DNA of 9,156 nucleotides from Butyrivibrio sp. (GTDB lineage: Bacteria; Bacillota_A; Clostridia; Lachnospirales; Lachnospiraceae): contig JAGOGF010000102.1 in NCBI GenBank assembly GCA_017996845.1, positions 1-9,156 on the forward strand, written 5' to 3'. Positions 7,004 to 9,156 of this stretch are shown here, piece by piece (position 1 is the first letter of the stretch; each line of letters begins with the position of its first letter). The notes under the pieces are model-generated. The model had not been told where the DNA came from and ran no database searches. It saw only the letters and a program-made list of their open reading frames with translations. Made by a program: the position numbers and the translations under genes.

Positions 7004-7990
7004 ATGGAAAAAACAGTAGGTGAACAGCAGGAAAAATATGGAGTGAAATATAATGAACCTTGGATTTTGCAGCGGGCAGATCCATTTGTTCTGAAAGCAG
7101 ATGATGGATTTTACTATTTTACGGCATCCGTTCCATCCTATGATCGCATTATTCTCAGAAGGGCTTCTACGCTGGCAGAGCTTGCAAATGCAGAAGAGGT
7201 AACAGTCTGGACCAAACACGAGAAGGGTATCATGGGGGATCATATCTGGGCGCCTGAAATTCATTTTGTAATGGGAAAATGGTATATCTATTTCGGTGCA
7301 GGAGATGCAGAGAATAAGTGGAATCTTCGCCCTTATATTCTGGAATGTCAGGGAATGGATCCGATACAGGATGCGTGGATTGAAAAAGGAACTCCGGTGC
7401 GTGCAGAGAATGATGCATTCTCTTTTGAGGCATTTTCTCTTGATGCCACCGTATTTGAAAATCATGGTATATGGTACTATGTCTGGGCGGAGAAAGTCGG
7501 TGTCGGTAAAATGATATCCAATCTGTATATTGCCAAAATGAGCAGTCCGTGGGAACTGAAAACGGCGCAGGTACTCCTGACAACACCTGATTACGACTGG
7601 GAGAGAGTCGGATACTGGGTAAATGAGGGACCGGCTGTAATCCGGAAAAATGGCAGAATATTCCTGACATTTTCTGCAAGTGAAACAGGGACTGCCTATT
7701 GCATCGGGATGATGACGGCAGATGAGAATTCAGATCTGACAGATCCGCTGTCTTGGACAAAATCGAGGTACCCGGTGCTGGAATCAGCACCAGGGATTGG
7801 AGTTTACGGTCCTGGACATAATTCATTTACGGTAGATGAAAACGGGAATGATATCATGGTTTTTCATGCCAGAACAGAAAGCGAAATTGTGGGAGATCCG
7901 TTGTACAATCCGAACCGGCATGCCATGCTGATGCCGGTCAGATGGAAGGAAGACGGTACGCCATATTTTACATGGGAAAATGGGGAATAA
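7004..7990 (+). CDS. Intracellular GH43 alpha-L-arabinofuranosidase-type enzyme
   Basis: A 328-residue family 43 glycoside hydrolase, the size of a single five-bladed beta-propeller domain. The three catalytic acids are visible: D26 in RADPF (general base), D147 in FSLDATVF (pKa modulator) and E208 in VNEGPAV (general acid). The conserved H272 in GPGHNSF and the HIWAPEIH block (80-87) also fit. The sequence style is that of exo-acting arabinofuranosidases that release L-arabinose from alpha-1,5-arabino-oligosaccharides; xylosidase activity cannot be excluded. There is no signal peptide, so it is cytoplasmic. GGGGAGG precedes the ATG by ten bases. It is the first gene of a probable operon with the exported GH43 enzyme 28 bp downstream, suggesting that this enzyme finishes what the exported one begins. 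Confidence 0.9.
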   Translation: MEKTVGEQQEKYGVKYNEPWILQRADPFVLKADDGFYYFTASVPSYDRIILRRASTLAELANAEEVTVWTKHEKGIMGDHIWAPEIHFVMGKWYIYFGAGDAENKWNLRPYILECQGMDPIQDAWIEKGTPVRAENDAFSFEAFSLDATVFENHGIWYYVWAEKVGVGKMISNLYIAKMSSPWELKTAQVLLTTPDYDWERVGYWVNEGPAVIRKNGRIFLTFSASETGTAYCIGMMTADENSDLTDPLSWTKSRYPVLESAPGIGVYGPGHNSFTVDENGNDIMVFHARTESEIVGDPLYNPNRHAMLMPVRWKEDGTPYFTWENGE

Positions 7991-8018
7991 AGAACAGAAA
8001 CATTGGGAGGGTTTAGGG

Positions 8019-9156
8019 ATGAAAAAGAAAGTGAAGGCGGTACTTGCGCTGCTGTCAGCAGCAGGCATTTTGACTATTGCCGGCATAAGTTACAGTAAAG
8101 TTGCTCCGGAAAAAATAAACAGTGATTTTTCAGTCAGTTATGACGGGATTAAAACGGCACAGATAAAGGCGGGCGCATCTGTGCATGATCCATCTATCAT
8201 ACAGGCAGACGGAAAATATTATATATTTGGATCACATATGACAGAAGCATATTCGGAGAATCTAAGATCCTGGACTTATTACGGGAATGGTTACAGTAAG
8301 ACCAATCCGATATTTGAGAACCTGTTCGACAGCACTGCGCATGTATTTGATTATGCAGGCAGCAAAAAAAGCATCATACCGACAGATGATCACAAATTTC
8401 ATGTCTGGGCGCCGGATGTAATATTTAATAAGGCATTGCAAAAATATTTTATGTATTTCTGTACATCATCTACCTGGAATGCATCCAACTTGTGTTATGC
8501 GACAAGCGATCAGGTACAGGGACCCTATACCTGGCAGGGAGCGCTGATCTGTTCCGGTTTTACGCAAGGCACGATAGACAGCACGGATGTACTGGATTAT
8601 GTGAATAAAAGTGATGCTGAAAAAAATTACATTACAAAGTCCAATGAATATAATTTTAATGAATATCCGAATGCGATCGATCCGACCGCCTTTTATGATA
8701 AAGACGGTAAAATGTGGATGGTATACGGATCCTGGTCGGGCGGAATATTTCTTCTGCAGCTGGATGAAAAAACCGGAAAAGTAATTCATCCTGCAGCAGA
8801 TGCAGATCGAAATGCAGATGCTTATTTCGGCAAACGCCTGATTGGCGGAGGACACAAATCAATTGAGGGACCTTATATCCTGTATGATCCGGACAGTGAT
8901 TACTATTATCTGTATGTGTCATACGGAAGTCTGACAAGAGAAGGCGGTTACCAGATCCGTGTCTTCAGATCCAAAACAGTAAATGGTGATTATACAGATA
9001 TGAAAGGGCAGAGTCCACAGCTTGGAAGCGGCGACCACAGCAGCTTCGGCTTGAAAATGTCCGGTAATTATTTCCTGCCTGGATTGGAAAAAGCTTATAT
9101 GGCTACGGGTCATAATTCAGCAATGATTGATGCAGATAATAACAAAAAGTATATTT
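8019..9156 (+). CDS. Exported GH43 arabinanase-type enzyme, 3' end cut by the window
   Basis: The frame is open from ATG 8019 to the end, giving 379 residues of an incomplete protein. Residues 1-26 form a signal or anchor: KKK at 2-4, then a hydrophobic stretch (about 7-23). There is no cysteine lipobox, and a good cleavage site is not obvious, so it may be secreted or remain membrane-anchored. The family 43 propeller follows: D57 in SVHDPSI (general base), HVWAPDV near 128-134, D221 in AIDPTAFYD (pKa modulator), E283 in SIEGPYI (general acid) and H365 in ATGHNSAMI. This set resembles the extracellular arabinan-cutting GH43 enzymes of Firmicutes and Bacteroidetes. The ribosome binding site GGGAGG at 8005-8010 is eight bases before the ATG. 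It lies 28 bp after the intracellular GH43 gene with no terminator between, so the two are likely cotranscribed. Endo versus exo action, and any C-terminal domain, cannot be judged. Confidence 0.9.
   Translation, partial: MKKKVKAVLALLSAAGILTIAGISYSKVAPEKINSDFSVSYDGIKTAQIKAGASVHDPSIIQADGKYYIFGSHMTEAYSENLRSWTYYGNGYSKTNPIFENLFDSTAHVFDYAGSKKSIIPTDDHKFHVWAPDVIFNKALQKYFMYFCTSSTWNASNLCYATSDQVQGPYTWQGALICSGFTQGTIDSTDVLDYVNKSDAEKNYITKSNEYNFNEYPNAIDPTAFYDKDGKMWMVYGSWSGGIFLLQLDEKTGKVIHPAADADRNADAYFGKRLIGGGHKSIEGPYILYDPDSDYYYLYVSYGSLTREGGYQIRVFRSKTVNGDYTDMKGQSPQLGSGDHSSFGLKMSGNYFLPGLEKAYMATGHNSAMIDADNNKKYI

Noticed and set aside
8466..9113. Several minus-strand open frames of 64-129 codons at the right end
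   Set aside because: They lie antisense to a continuous GH43 frame with all catalytic motifs and show no recognisable protein features.

Overview
The window looks like a chromosomal segment of a gut-type, low-to-mid GC Firmicute, most likely of the Lachnospiraceae (inferred from protein style, AGGAGG-type ribosome binding sites and AT-rich sigma-A promoters; no rRNA or other taxonomic marker is present). It holds one housekeeping gene at the left edge, followed by a carbohydrate-utilisation region aimed at arabinose-containing plant polymers.

Layout: (1) 39-1472 (+) purB, adenylosuccinate lyase, closed by a strong two-tier terminator hairpin. (2) 1594-2415 (-) an AraC-family transcription regulator, transcribed divergently from (3) 2617-4536 (+) a cytoplasmic GH127 beta-L-arabinofuranosidase with its Glu/Cys zinc-thiolate active site intact. 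The roughly 200 bp between them carries an extended -10 promoter and several short palindromes. (4) 4526-5142 (+) a decayed HD-domain phosphohydrolase gene overlapping the end of the GH127 gene; it has an Asp-to-Asn change in the HD motif, a frameshift and an apparent internal deletion. (5) 5180-5246 a 27-bp-stem hairpin that serves as terminator for both converging transcripts. (6) 5270-6757 (-) a sodium-coupled NSS/SNF-family transporter with a TTG start. (7) a 246-bp divergent promoter region with two well-formed sigma-A promoters pointing away from each other and two dyads on the transporter side. (8) 7004-7990 (+) a cytoplasmic GH43 alpha-L-arabinofuranosidase-type enzyme, then (9) 8019 to beyond the end (+) a secreted or membrane-anchored GH43 arabinanase-type enzyme, 28 bp downstream and probably in the same operon.

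How it may work together (inference): the secreted GH43 cuts arabinan outside the cell, the fragments are imported by a transporter not in this window, and the cytoplasmic GH43 and GH127 enzymes remove alpha- and beta-linked L-arabinofuranose respectively. The AraC-type regulator probably controls at least the GH127 gene. The NSS transporter is an amino-acid-type carrier and is not an obvious part of sugar use. I see no CRISPR array, insertion sequence, prophage gene, tRNA or rRNA. No wholly new system is evident; the points most worth a second look are the broken HD gene, the layered operator-like sites at the two divergent promoters, and the pairing of an amino-acid-type transporter with arabinoside enzymes.
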